NCBI RefSeq assembly: GCF_004339545.1
Contig: NZ_SMGD01000012.1
Location: forward strand, 186,001 to 250,000
DNA from: Celerinatantimonas diazotrophica
GTDB taxonomy: Bacteria; Pseudomonadota; Gammaproteobacteria; Enterobacterales; Celerinatantimonadaceae
Direction: 5' to 3'
DNA length: 64,000 bases
Positions within the stretch are counted from its first letter, which is position 1; every line of letters starts with the position of its first letter. Below, piece after piece: positions 53,064 through 61,858 of the stretch. The notes under the pieces are model-generated. The model searched no databases. It was not told where the DNA came from and worked only from the letters and a program-made list of their open reading frames with translations. Both the position numbers and the translations under genes were made by a program.

Positions 53064-53726
53064 ATGATTACCGGATTAAATCACATCACTATTGTCGTCT
53101 CAAATCTTGAATGTGCCCTTAATTTTTATCAACATTTACTAGGGACTGTTGACCTTTTGTGATTAGTTTTGCAGAAATCTGAGAGGGATTTAGGCAAGGC
53201 AAACGTTGTGCCGTGTAGTATTCTCCACAAAGAACGTTTAACGCTGGATAAATTCCTCTCAGATACTGCCCTTGGGGTTCATTTAAACGCATCCTGAACT
53301 TTGTTGCCCTCTGCTTGCTTAACTCATTAAGCGACGCAGGGTGCGCCGCGTTCAAAATGCGTTTAATTTGAACAAAACTCAACCACCAAAGGTCAACAGG
53401 CCCTAGGGTTTAAAGGCCATGTGAAATGGCAACGCGGTGCTTACTTATCAGCGGGGGATTTGTGGCTTTGTTTAACTTTGGGTGAGCCTTGCCCTAAAGC
53501 GGATTACAGCCATATTGCGTTGAGTGTTGAGCCGGGAACATTTCATGCGCTTTGCCAGCGCTTAAAAGAACATCTAGTGCCACAGTGGCAAGATAATACC
53601 AGTGAAGGGGAATCTCTCTATCTACTTGATCCCGATGGCTATAAGCTGGAGATTCATATTGGCGATTTAGCCAGTCGGCTTAAAGCGCTTGAATCTAACC
53701 CTTATCAGGGGCTTGAATGGCTGTAG
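53064..53726 (+). pseudogene. fosA: FosA-like fosfomycin-resistance glutathione transferase, split by insertion
   Basis: The first part, ATG 53064 to 53142, encodes MITGLNHITIVVSNLECALN followed by FYQHLLG, the start of a FosA-type VOC metalloenzyme with its first metal His. The second part, from 53407, encodes FKGHVKWQRGAYLSAGDLW, HIALSV (second metal His) and LLDPDGYKLEIHIGDLASRL (metal Glu), ending PYQGLEWL. FosA adds glutathione to fosfomycin using Mn and K. The two parts are separated by mobile element copy C. Removing the element with one CTAG target copy restores one unbroken frame of about 134 codons, so the insertion is recent. The allele is presumably non-functional. Confidence 0.88.
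53143..53402 (+). mobile_element. MITE-like element, copy C (260 bp) inside the fosA-like gene
   Basis: The element begins GGACTGTTGACCTTT and ends GGTCAACAGGCC. CTAG flanks both sides (53139-53142 and 53403-53406), a clean 4-bp target duplication, or TA if the ends are drawn two bases further out. It is nearly identical to copy A over its whole length. It encodes no transposase, so it must be moved in trans. Confidence 0.85.
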
Positions 53727-53752
53727 GAGGTGTTCTGGTGCGGTTTTAATAT

Positions 53753-53770
53753 CCCTACTTCCTTGTAGGG
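53753..53770. terminator. Small hairpin between fosA remnant and OppA-like gene
   Basis: CCCTAC pairs with GTAGGG across six bases in the short gap between convergent genes. No strong T-run follows. Confidence 0.4.
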
Positions 53771-53805
53771 GAGTTAAGCTCTCATTCAATGAGCTCAAAA
53801 ATGGA

Positions 53806-55428
53806 TTATTTGGCTTTCATGTACATATTCTTGACGTAATAATCATTCATGGCGTTATGCATTGGATAACCGCCAACGGTTGGTCTGACTAATCGAGCAT
53901 TCACAAACTGGTAGATAGGTGCAATTGGCATATCTTTGGCCAGAATCAGTTCAGCTTTGCGGTAATCGGCATAACGTTTGGCTTCATTACTGATATTCAT
54001 GGCGGTGTGAATCAAGGTGTCATATTTTTTATTGGAGAACTGCGGATTATTTTGCACATTGCCAGTGGTCATCAGCGACAGGAAGGTTGATGGTTCGTTA
54101 TAGTCTCCATACCAGTCGGTACGGGCCACTTGGAACTGTCTTTGTTGCAAAGTCTGCAGATAGGTCTTCCATTCTTGATTTTCTAAGTTAACTTTTACAC
54201 CGAGTTTCTGCCACATTTCACCAATGGCTAGCGCAATTTTTTTATTGTTCTCGCGGGTGTTATATAAGATGGTCAGTTTGAGATGTTTGCCTCCTTTTCC
54301 ATATCCGGCTTCTTTCATCAACTCGACTGCTTTTTTATCCCGCTGTGCTTGGGTCCATGTCGCATAAGCTGGGGTCGGAGGAGTATAGCCGGCAACGGCT
54401 GCTGGGGTTAAATTGTAAGCCGGCAGTTGTCCTTGGCCGAGGATTTTTTGGGTGATAATGTTGCGATTGATGGCATAAGAGAGTGCTTTACGAACTCGAA
54501 CATCATTCAGTGGCGGTTTGTTGAGGTTGAAACTGTAATAATAGGATCCCAAGATACCAGTGACTTTTAGATCTTGTGGGTATTCATGTTCGAGATGGCG
54601 GTACTGGACTGTTGGAAAATGGGCAATGTCAATTTCACCCGCGAAGAAACGGTTCATCGCTGCCTGGGCATTGGACAGTGGTAGCATTTTCACATGATTA
54701 ATGACGGTCTTAGCGTTATTCCAGTAGTAGGGATTTCGAACCATATCGATCTGACCATTGACGACCCATTTAGTTAACTTATAGGCGCCGTTGGAAACGA
54801 TATGATCTGGCTGGGTCCATTTGTCTCCCCATTTTTTTATTACGGGTGGGTAAACAGGAAGAACAGATGAATTGGCCATCATCTTCACAAAATAGGGAAC
54901 TGGCTTGGCCAGTGTGACTTTGAGTGTATGAGCATCGAGTGCTTGAACGCCGAGTTTATCGGGGTTCATTTTCCCATTCACAATCGCATCAACATTTTTC
55001 ATATTAGTCAATTGCAGATAATAAGCATATGGTGATGCGGTTTTCGGATTGGCTAGCCGGCGCCAAGAATAGACAAAGTCTTGGGCAGTGACAGGTTTAC
55101 CATTTGACCATTTGGCATCATGGCGTAGATGAAAAATATAGACTTTATTATCTTTATTTTCCCAACTTTTGGCGACTCCAGGGATCATCTTGCCGTGTGA
55201 ATTGAAGATCACTAAGCCTTCAAAAAGCTGATCATCAATATGGGCGCCCGGAATTCCTTCGATGAGGTTAGGATCTAGGGTTTCTGGTTCGGCTTTATTA
55301 TCAATCACAATGGATTGGTTTTTCGCGAGTTTTACCCCAGCCGGGACATTTGCTGCGTAAACGCTGGCAGTTCCCAAACATGCGTAAAGTACAACAAATA
55401 AATTGAGCGGTGTTCGTTTAAAATCCAT
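53806..55428 (-). CDS. Oligopeptide ABC transporter substrate-binding protein (OppA/MppA type)
   Basis: The product has 540 residues from ATG 55428, which has GGAG 6 bases upstream; the ATG at 55440 lacks one. A signal peptide follows (LFVVLYACLGTASVYA). Family motifs include KAEPETLDPNLIEGIPGAHI, SWRRLANPKTASPYAYYLQ and VRNPYYWNN. It binds short peptides in the periplasm. No oppBCDF genes are next to it, so it is an orphan receptor, perhaps like MppA, which borrows the Opp channel for murein tripeptide. Confidence 0.9.
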   Translation of the reverse strand: MDFKRTPLNLFVVLYACLGTASVYAANVPAGVKLAKNQSIVIDNKAEPETLDPNLIEGIPGAHIDDQLFEGLVIFNSHGKMIPGVAKSWENKDNKVYIFHLRHDAKWSNGKPVTAQDFVYSWRRLANPKTASPYAYYLQLTNMKNVDAIVNGKMNPDKLGVQALDAHTLKVTLAKPVPYFVKMMANSSVLPVYPPVIKKWGDKWTQPDHIVSNGAYKLTKWVVNGQIDMVRNPYYWNNAKTVINHVKMLPLSNAQAAMNRFFAGEIDIAHFPTVQYRHLEHEYPQDLKVTGILGSYYYSFNLNKPPLNDVRVRKALSYAINRNIITQKILGQGQLPAYNLTPAAVAGYTPPTPAYATWTQAQRDKKAVELMKEAGYGKGGKHLKLTILYNTRENNKKIALAIGEMWQKLGVKVNLENQEWKTYLQTLQQRQFQVARTDWYGDYNEPSTFLSLMTTGNVQNNPQFSNKKYDTLIHTAMNISNEAKRYADYRKAELILAKDMPIAPIYQFVNARLVRPTVGGYPMHNAMNDYYVKNMYMKAK

Positions 55429-55748
55429 AAAATTCTCCATAGAATCAACCGTTTTAAAGACCCTCATAGGGGGCCATGTTCAATGGTGGTGGTATCTTGG
55501 GCTCGAATGAGCTTTGTTCCATACTGCGATATACCACTGAAAACCATCTTAGCTTAAAGATGACCATTGTCAGAAATGTTTATAACGAAGCTCAAATCTA
55601 TAAAAAGTGACGGAAAAAACTAAAGATCTGCAATGATTGAGGGGCTTTGCTCGAGTTCATGAAAAAGTTATATATCGAGTGGATTTAACTCGAACGGTTG
55701 GTTATGCCGCACAATGAACGGCCAAGTCATGTGCGGCGACTTGAATGG
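55429..55748. other. Intergenic region upstream of the OppA-like gene
   Basis: These 320 bases hold no gene. The right end has a stem GCCGCACA/TGTGCGGC (55706-55737) just past the 3' end of the GST gene, which may serve as its message end. The left part would hold the promoter of the OppA-like gene. Confidence 0.4.
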
Positions 55749-56351
55749 TTAAATCAACCCTTCAGCTTTTAATGCGCGTTGCACCGCTGGGCGAGAGCCG
55801 ATGCGCTGCTGATATTGCACCAGATTTGCCCATTGGTTTAAATCGATTTTGACCATACTCATCCAGTTTAACGTGGTAAACAGATAAGCATCGGCAATGC
55901 TGAAGTGTTCGCCAAAGATAAACTCCCGGTTGCCAAGTTTTTCACTGACCCATCCCAGTCGTTTATTCATTAACGCTTCACTGGCTGCTCGACTTTTTGC
56001 ATCTTGGCCTGATTGCATTAGCGGGATGATGGTTTTGTGGATTTCAGTCGAAATATAAACCATCAGGCTTTGTAACTGGTAACGAGCCAGCCCAGAGTTT
56101 GGAAATAATTGTTGATCAGGATGAAGCTCAGCTAAATATTGGCTAATAACAGCGCCTTCGGTTAAAACATTGCCATCATCAAGTCGCAAAGTTGGCACAT
56201 AACCTTTGTCATTGACGCTGAGATAGTCTTCGTTGTTTTCAGTCCGCTTTGATTTGAGATCAACTTTTTCTAAAGTGTGAGACACTCCGAGTTCTTCAAG
56301 AACAATATGGGGAGCGAGTGAGCAGGCTCCCGGCGTATAATACAGTTTCAT
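55749..56351 (-). CDS. gstA: Glutathione S-transferase, beta class (GstA type)
   Basis: The 200-residue protein begins MKLYYTPGACSLAPHIVLEE with Cys10, the residue that forms the mixed disulfide with glutathione in beta-class bacterial GSTs. The cis-proline motif is GYVPTLRLDD and the glutathione contact is EGAVISQYLAE. The helical domain motif is FSIADAYLFTTLNW. It is a cytoplasmic detoxifying or redox enzyme. It stands alone. Confidence 0.87.
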   Translation of the reverse strand: MKLYYTPGACSLAPHIVLEELGVSHTLEKVDLKSKRTENNEDYLSVNDKGYVPTLRLDDGNVLTEGAVISQYLAELHPDQQLFPNSGLARYQLQSLMVYISTEIHKTIIPLMQSGQDAKSRAASEALMNKRLGWVSEKLGNREFIFGEHFSIADAYLFTTLNWMSMVKIDLNQWANLVQYQQRIGSRPAVQRALKAEGLI

Positions 56352-56662
56352 ACGACTCCTTTATGAAGCAATTGCGGGTTTGCAATTCAGTTAGTTGTAT
56401 CACAGCGTGGCCGATTCGGATACCCGCTCGACATGATATTGGCGGGCTCTCTTGGCGTTGAAAACCAAAGATGACTGAGCTCAACGACTGATGATGGTAA
56501 TGGCTTATATAAGCTTCTTTATGAGCTGGCTCTTTTTTACGTTTAGGGTGAATCGTTGGGAGAGTGATGCCCACATAAATTGCTGGGCCATGATAAAATC
56601 ATCTTTGCACCTTGTTTGAATGTTTACATGCATAGAAAGTTGTTGTCAGAGGTTGAGTTGTC
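56352..56662. other. Intergenic region between divergent gstA and ybaK
   Basis: These 311 bases contain promoters for both divergent genes. AATTGC and GCAATT flank six bases near 56371, a possible small operator or hairpin close to the gstA start. I see no gene. Confidence 0.3.
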
Positions 56663-57136
56663 ATGTTGCAGAAAACTGCCGTCGAATTGTTTTTAGATGA
56701 ATTAGCTATCCCCTATCAAAGTATTCAATTTATTCGCGATACACCCAATACTCAGGTGCGAACGGAGCCGACTGTCAGCTGGGATAAAGTTTATAAGACA
56801 CTAGCGCTAACAGGCAAACGTACTGGTCCGGTAATAGCAGTGGTGCCAGTGCAATCGCGAATGTCTTATAAAAAACTTGCTAAGGTTTCGGGTAATCGCA
56901 GTGTTGGCCTACTCGATCAAGCCAAGCTTATTGCCACAACCGGCTATGAGCATGGCGCTAATAATCCGGTGGGGATTTGGCGGAGCAAAGGCTATCCTAT
57001 CTTCTTTGAAAATAAAGCGCGTCATCAAGGGCAAATTTGTGTTTCTGCGGGGGAGGTGGGGCGAGCGATGCTGGTCGATACGCTATCATTAGCTGACTTG
57101 GTGCATGCCCAATTTAGCGATTTACTAGAGGGCTAA
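56663..57136 (+). CDS. ybaK: Cys-tRNA(Pro)/Cys-tRNA(Cys) deacylase YbaK
   Basis: This 157-residue protein has the YbaK/ProX/INS-domain fold: TAVELFLDELAIPYQSIQF at the N-terminus, VYKTLALTG with the conserved Lys, and VVPVQSRMSYKKLAKVSG. The C-terminal half has GVWRS-type GIWRSKGYPIFFEN and ICVSAGEVGRAMLVD. YbaK removes Cys wrongly loaded on tRNA-Pro, in the cytoplasm. It stands alone, and its length is normal. Confidence 0.9.
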   Translation: MLQKTAVELFLDELAIPYQSIQFIRDTPNTQVRTEPTVSWDKVYKTLALTGKRTGPVIAVVPVQSRMSYKKLAKVSGNRSVGLLDQAKLIATTGYEHGANNPVGIWRSKGYPIFFENKARHQGQICVSAGEVGRAMLVDTLSLADLVHAQFSDLLEG

Positions 57137-57276
57137 CCGTGCAACTCGGCTATAGGTGGTTTATTTTCATTGAGCACTATTGACCAGTTGTTAAGATATT
57201 CAAATACAACATAAATTGACGGGGGCAGAATGGTTCTGCTGAGATACCGCCAAATCATTAACCAAAGGGGAAATCG

Positions 57277-58074
57277 ATGCAAATTAACTTAGCCGATAAA
57301 CTTGCTATTGTAACAGGCTCCACAAAAGGGATTGGTTTGGCAACTGCAACGGGACTTGCCCAATGCGGTGCCACCGTTGTTGTCAATGGTCGTACCGAAG
57401 CGGCGGTACAACAGGCTATCGCTAAAATTAAACAGCGGGTTCCCAATGCTCAGTTAATCGCAGTGGCCGCCGATCTTGGTAGCCGCGAGGGCTGTGATAA
57501 ATTGATCCAAGCCCAGCCGCAGTGCGATATCTTAGTAAATAATATGGGGATCTTTGGCCCGAAAGATTTCTTTGAAACCGATGATCATCTCTGGCAACAA
57601 TATTTTGAGGTGAACGTTATGTCGGGGGTGAGACTTGCTCGGCATTACCTGCCCGCGATGGCTGAAAAACACTGGGGACGGGTGATCTTCTTATCTTCTG
57701 AATCCGCTTTTAATATTCCAGCCGATATGATCCATTATGGGGTTTCCAAAACAGCTTATACTAGCATTGCTCGTGGTTTGGCTAAACGCATGGCCGGTAC
57801 CGGGGTTACGGTGAACTCAGTGCTGCCGGGGCCCACGATGAGCGAAGGGGTGGCAGACATGCTCAAAGAGCAAGCTGAGCAAGCAGGCCAGAGTATTGAA
57901 GAGGCGGGCATTGCATTTGTCAAAGCTAATCGCCCCTCGTCGGTCATTCAGCGGATGGCATCCACCGAAGAAGTTGCCAATATGATCGTCTATGCCTGCT
58001 CTGAGCAGTCTTCTGCAACCAGTGGGGCGGCGCTTCGTGTGGATGGTGGTGTCGTCGATTCGATTGCGCCATAG
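57277..58074 (+). CDS. SDR family oxidoreductase
   Basis: This 265-residue SDR has cofactor motif VTGSTKGIGLATA, NNMG in place of NNAG, and active-site Ser in FLSSESAFNIPAD followed by YGVSKTA. The long loop after PGPTMSEGVADML is typical of the group annotated as 3-oxoacyl-ACP reductase-like proteins. The substrate is unknown. It is a single gene followed by a good terminator. Confidence 0.85.
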   Translation: MQINLADKLAIVTGSTKGIGLATATGLAQCGATVVVNGRTEAAVQQAIAKIKQRVPNAQLIAVAADLGSREGCDKLIQAQPQCDILVNNMGIFGPKDFFETDDHLWQQYFEVNVMSGVRLARHYLPAMAEKHWGRVIFLSSESAFNIPADMIHYGVSKTAYTSIARGLAKRMAGTGVTVNSVLPGPTMSEGVADMLKEQAEQAGQSIEEAGIAFVKANRPSSVIQRMASTEEVANMIVYACSEQSSATSGAALRVDGGVVDSIAP

Positions 58075-58117
58075 TTGCTCGTGGTTTCGATGTACAAGCG
58101 GCCTTAAGGGCGAACAT

Positions 58118-58144
58118 GCCAGTCTGTTCATGACTGGCTTTTTA
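58118..58144 (+). terminator. Rho-independent terminator after the SDR gene
   Basis: GCCAGTC pairs with GACTGGC across seven bases, and TTTTTATT follows. Confidence 0.85.
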
Positions 58145-58458
58145 TTGAAGGCTAATAAAACAGCCTGACCTACCTTTTTATCATTTTCACTTGAATCGTC
58201 TCGATTCGTCGCTCTCGGTATTTTTAGCTTGGCTGTTGAGCGATACCGTTCGGCTAGCCTAAAACTTGGCATAACTCGCTCAAATTGAATGAAATATCAA
58301 CGAACAGTGCGAGTATTTTCATAAATTGCTCAATATCAGTGTCTGAAGCTTGGCAGTAAGGTGGAAAAACGGTATACAGAGGCTGCTCGAGCTGGCGTTG
58401 TTCTGCTGGCTGGTGAAGCAATGGTCGTCGTTATATCTGAAAGTAAAGGGAGTCAAGG
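58145..58458. other. Intergenic region before the antiporter gene
   Basis: These 314 bases hold no recognisable gene after the SDR terminator. The promoter and leader of the antiporter gene must lie here; AAGGGAG at 58446-58452 is its ribosome-binding site. Confidence 0.35.
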
Positions 58459-59805
58459 TTGATTTCTTATCTGATGGCAAACACCAATGCAGTGGTTGTT
58501 GGGGTTTGCCTTATGTTGTTGTTAAGTGTACTGCGTTTAAATGTAGTGATTGCCTTGTGCGTTAGCGCTGTCGCTGCAGGATTGCTTGGTGGTATGAGTT
58601 TCTCTGAAGTCACCAAAGTATTTGAAAATGGGCTCGGCGAGGGGGCTGAAATTGCCTTAAGTTATGTGATGCTAGGGGCTTTTGCCGTAGCGATTTCTCG
58701 TTCGGGTCTGACTGATTGGATGGCCTCACAGATTATCTCTCGGATTGAAGAGTCGCCCTCTGCTAGCCATATTTTGCTGATGCGCACGTTGGTGGGTGCA
58801 TTGCTGTTAATGATGGCGATATTCAGTCAAAACCTGATCCCAGTGCATATTGCCTTTATTCCTATTCTAGTGCCACCACTACTTAATGTGATGAACCACC
58901 TAAAACTCGATAGACGTTTAATTGCCTGCATCCTCACCTTTGGGCTTATTACGCCATACATGGTATTGCCCGTTGGCTTTGGCGGTGTCTTTTTAAATCA
59001 GTTATTGGCTGGTAACTTAGCGCAAAACGGGTTGCAGATCGATCCGAGTAAAGTTGCTCCGGCGATGTGGATCCCCGCCATTGGGATGGTGGTTGGGTTG
59101 TTAATTGCGGTATTTATTAGTTATCGAAAACCACGGATTTATGCCGATAAAGAGCTGCTTGAAGAACTGCCGGAAATTCGCACTCCCTCTTTATTTTCGA
59201 TTATCGTCGCTGTGGCTGCGGCGCTCGTTGCACTGGGAGTACAGCTGTATTCTGGTTCAATGATTTTTGGGGCGCTCAGTGGCCTGACTGTGTTTTTTCT
59301 GTTTCGCCAAATCAGTTGGCAGCAATCCCAGCACGTCTTTTCTGGCGGAGTTGAACTCATGGCCATGATCGGTTTTATCATGATTAGTGCCGCTGGTTTT
59401 GCGGCGGTGATTCGTGCCACAGGGGATGTCCATGCGCTGGTGAATACGTTAAGTGGTTGGTTGGGGAGTAATCAAGCTGTGGCAGCGGCAAGTATGCTGA
59501 TTGTTGGGCTGGTGATTACGATGGGGATTGGCTCATCGTTTAGCACGATTCCAATTATTGCCACGATTTATGTGCCGCTGTGTCTGCAGCTGGGCTTTGA
59601 TCATACCGCCACTGTTGCACTGGTGGGCACGGCTGCCGCGCTGGGGGATGCTGGTTCACCAGCTTCCGATTCGACGTTGGGTCCAACTTCAGGTCTGAAT
59701 GCTGATGGTCAACATGATCACATTCGCGATAGCGTTATTCCGACGTTCATCCATTATAACTTACCACTGTTAGTTAGTGGGTGGGTTGCAGCGATGATTT
59801 TATAG
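58459..59805 (+). CDS. Na+/H+ antiporter family membrane protein
   Basis: The 448-residue protein has about 11 to 12 membrane segments. I use TTG 58459, since GGGAG lies 6 bases before it; ATG 58474 is too far from that site. Motifs of the YuiF-like antiporter family include [21 protein letters not shown] and the late [21 protein letters not shown]. These carriers move Na+ or an amino acid/organic ion against protons; the real substrate of many members is not proved. Confidence 0.82.
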   Translation: MISYLMANTNAVVVGVCLMLLLSVLRLNVVIALCVSAVAAGLLGGMSFSEVTKVFENGLGEGAEIALSYVMLGAFAVAISRSGLTDWMASQIISRIEESPSASHILLMRTLVGALLLMMAIFSQNLIPVHIAFIPILVPPLLNVMNHLKLDRRLIACILTFGLITPYMVLPVGFGGVFLNQLLAGNLAQNGLQIDPSKVAPAMWIPAIGMVVGLLIAVFISYRKPRIYADKELLEELPEIRTPSLFSIIVAVAAALVALGVQLYSGSMIFGALSGLTVFFLFRQISWQQSQHVFSGGVELMAMIGFIMISAAGFAAVIRATGDVHALVNTLSGWLGSNQAVAAASMLIVGLVITMGIGSSFSTIPIIATIYVPLCLQLGFDHTATVALVGTAAALGDAGSPASDSTLGPTSGLNADGQHDHIRDSVIPTFIHYNLPLLVSGWVAAMIL

Positions 59806-59994
59806 AAAAGTAGTCTGACTAAAGGGGCGAGATGTGATGTTATGTAAACTTGCTTTTCAGATCAATTTTTCTACATTTATTTGCTTCAAAGTATATGAAC
59901 ATCAGGAAGTTATTGACCTATATCAATTGATTAAAACAGATCATAGGTAGCTTAATAGGTGACCATTATTCAGGGATTTTCGAGGAGAAAAATT

Positions 59995-60423
59995 GTGGTT
60001 ACGTCGTTATTAAATGCCTTAAATAAGAAGTGTAACCATCCCGATTTGGCAAAATTACTTTTGCGTTTGTCAATGGGTATGCTGTTATTTCATGGATTTC
60101 ATAAAGTCATGGCAGGTGTGGGTGGAATTGGCGCGATGCTGGTTGCTCATGGCGTGCCTGAATATGTCGCCTATGGTGTTTATGTCGGAGAAATTGTCGC
60201 TCCGATCTTGATTATTTTAGGGGTTTTATGTCGCCCTTGTGCCATTGTTATTTTTGGCACGATGGTGGTGGCTTGGTTATTAGTCGACAAGGGGTCGACC
60301 TTTGCTGTCGACCAGTATGGGGCATGGGCGATTGAGAGCCTGATGTTTTATGTGATGATGTCATTAGTTATTCTATTTAATGGCGCGGGTCGATTCTCGA
60401 TTGTCAGTGAAAAATGGCGTTAG
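59995..60423 (+). CDS. DoxX family membrane protein
   Basis: The product has 142 residues from GTG 59995, chosen because AGGAG lies 7 bases upstream; the longer frame from 59959 lacks a site. It has four membrane segments and the DoxX pattern LAKLLLRLSMGMLLFHGFHKVM, then YVAYGVYVGEIVAPILIILG. DoxX-like proteins are linked to redox stress or quinone reactions, but the function of this group is open. The gene stands alone. Confidence 0.85.
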   Translation: MVTSLLNALNKKCNHPDLAKLLLRLSMGMLLFHGFHKVMAGVGGIGAMLVAHGVPEYVAYGVYVGEIVAPILIILGVLCRPCAIVIFGTMVVAWLLVDKGSTFAVDQYGAWAIESLMFYVMMSLVILFNGAGRFSIVSEKWR

Positions 60424-60483
60424 CTCTTGCGCCATAAGTAGGCTTGAGTCACACTGACAAATTTCGTCTTTGAGGACTCAAGT

Positions 60484-61404
60484 TTGCTTACTCCGGCAAA
60501 AGCGACAGGGCTTGGTTTAGTTGCTATAGGCCTGTGGGCGTGTATTACTGCGTCGCTTCGAATACTGAGTAGTTCCCTTCCGGTGCTAGGGTCGATAGCA
60601 CTGATTTATTCACTGGGCACTCTGCTGCAATTTGGGTTGGTTGGCTGGCCGAAATTAAAAAATTTTCCACGACTTTATCTGTTCCTCGGGGCTGGTTTAT
60701 TTGTCAGCTACGAGTTATGTATGTCGCTTTCAGTCGGCTTTGCGACAAGTGATCAACAAGCCATTGAAGTGAGTATGCTCAATTACCTATGGCCTGCTTT
60801 GACTGTTTGGTTTGCGCTGTTAAGCGAAAAACGGCTGGGACATATTGGGCTCTATATTGGTATTGTATTGTGTCTGTTTGGCGCGCTACAAGTGGTTGGT
60901 CAGGGGCAGATCAGCTGGGTTTTGCTCCGTGAACATCTGATGAACAATCCTTTGAGTTATATCCTAGCTACCGTCGGAGCGGTGCTTTGGGCACTGTATT
61001 GTGTGTTAACTAAGCATCTCGCCAAAGGCCATGATGGAATCGTATTTTTCTTTGCGTTAGTGGCGTTATCGTTGTGGATTCAGTATTTGTTCAGTGATGA
61101 GCCTGCGTTGTCATTTTCGATGTTTTCTGCACCATTGTATGGTTATCTCGTCTTAGCAGCCATTGCGATGGGGGGAGGCTATGCGGCTTGGAATAAAGCG
61201 CTTTTAAATGGCAATGTGACTTTATTAGCTGTTTTTTCTTATTTTATTCCCGTGTTTTCAGCGCTGATTGCTGCTTGGCAGTTAGGGGTGGCTTTAAATT
61301 GGCCATTTTGGCAAGGATGTTTACTCATTAGCATTGGCTCTTTAGTTTGCTGGTGGGTTACGCGGCGGGTGCATAAACCGTCTTCGGCTGAACCTGTCAC
61401 CTGA
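60484..61404 (+). CDS. yddG: Aromatic amino acid exporter, YddG-like (DMT/EamA family)
   Basis: The 306-residue carrier has ten membrane segments in two EamA repeats. It resembles YddG, which exports Phe, Tyr and Trp: GLWACITASLRILSSSLPVLGS (core WACITASLRILSSSLP), VSMLNYLWPALTVWFALL, and AIAMGGGYAAWNKALLNGN. The start is TTG 60484 with GAGGA about 7 bases upstream. It is a single gene just before the Hxs locus. Confidence 0.82.
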   Translation: MLTPAKATGLGLVAIGLWACITASLRILSSSLPVLGSIALIYSLGTLLQFGLVGWPKLKNFPRLYLFLGAGLFVSYELCMSLSVGFATSDQQAIEVSMLNYLWPALTVWFALLSEKRLGHIGLYIGIVLCLFGALQVVGQGQISWVLLREHLMNNPLSYILATVGAVLWALYCVLTKHLAKGHDGIVFFFALVALSLWIQYLFSDEPALSFSMFSAPLYGYLVLAAIAMGGGYAAWNKALLNGNVTLLAVFSYFIPVFSALIAAWQLGVALNWPFWQGCLLISIGSLVCWWVTRRVHKPSSAEPVT

Positions 61405-61558
61405 GATTCGAGATTTCGTACAAATGTTGGTTGTTCCATATCAAGCTCATTAAGGGATTTTTCATGATCTGTGTAGATATTATGCCCCTTGAAAAGGAGT
61501 AGTTTAATATATCAACGGTATAGTGAATCATATCTAATAATCAAGGATGATAGAATTC

Positions 61559-61855
61559 ATGCCATCTCAAGTCACAATCTCGTTTGATCGTCATATTTTT
61601 AGTCAAGAAGCACTTCTTCATGCTTGTTATGAATTAGCTGAGTTGGCAGCATTTGATATTAGAATACAGGACAACGATATTGTCGTGCTGGCTACCGGAC
61701 TTTCGAAACAAATTCAGTCTGATAATGACTTGATTACCCAATTTCGAACAGTTGCAATTGACTATCAACTCCGTGAAAAAATTGTGCAACAAACACAGTC
61801 TATCCGTGAAACCTTGATTCATGCGGCACTAAGTCATGCAAAAGGGGATTTCTAA
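61559..61855 (+). CDS. hxsD: His-Xaa-Ser system protein HxsD
   Basis: The product has 98 residues from ATG 61559, with AAGGA about 10 bases upstream; ATG 61547 overlaps that site and is less likely. The pattern VTISFDRHIFSQEALLHACYELAELA with a small mixed alpha/beta fold matches HxsD (core FSQEALLHACYELAE). HxsD is a conserved small partner in loci with two paired radical SAM enzymes, perhaps binding the precursor as a recognition element; that role is inferred. The next gene starts 3 bases after its stop. Confidence 0.85.
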   Translation: MPSQVTISFDRHIFSQEALLHACYELAELAAFDIRIQDNDIVVLATGLSKQIQSDNDLITQFRTVAIDYQLREKIVQQTQSIRETLIHAALSHAKGDF

Positions 61856-61858
61856 TTG

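Noticed and set aside
56296..56574. 92-codon minus-strand frame overlapping the gstA start
   Set aside because: It overlaps gstA in another frame, has no site and reads as non-protein-like sequence.
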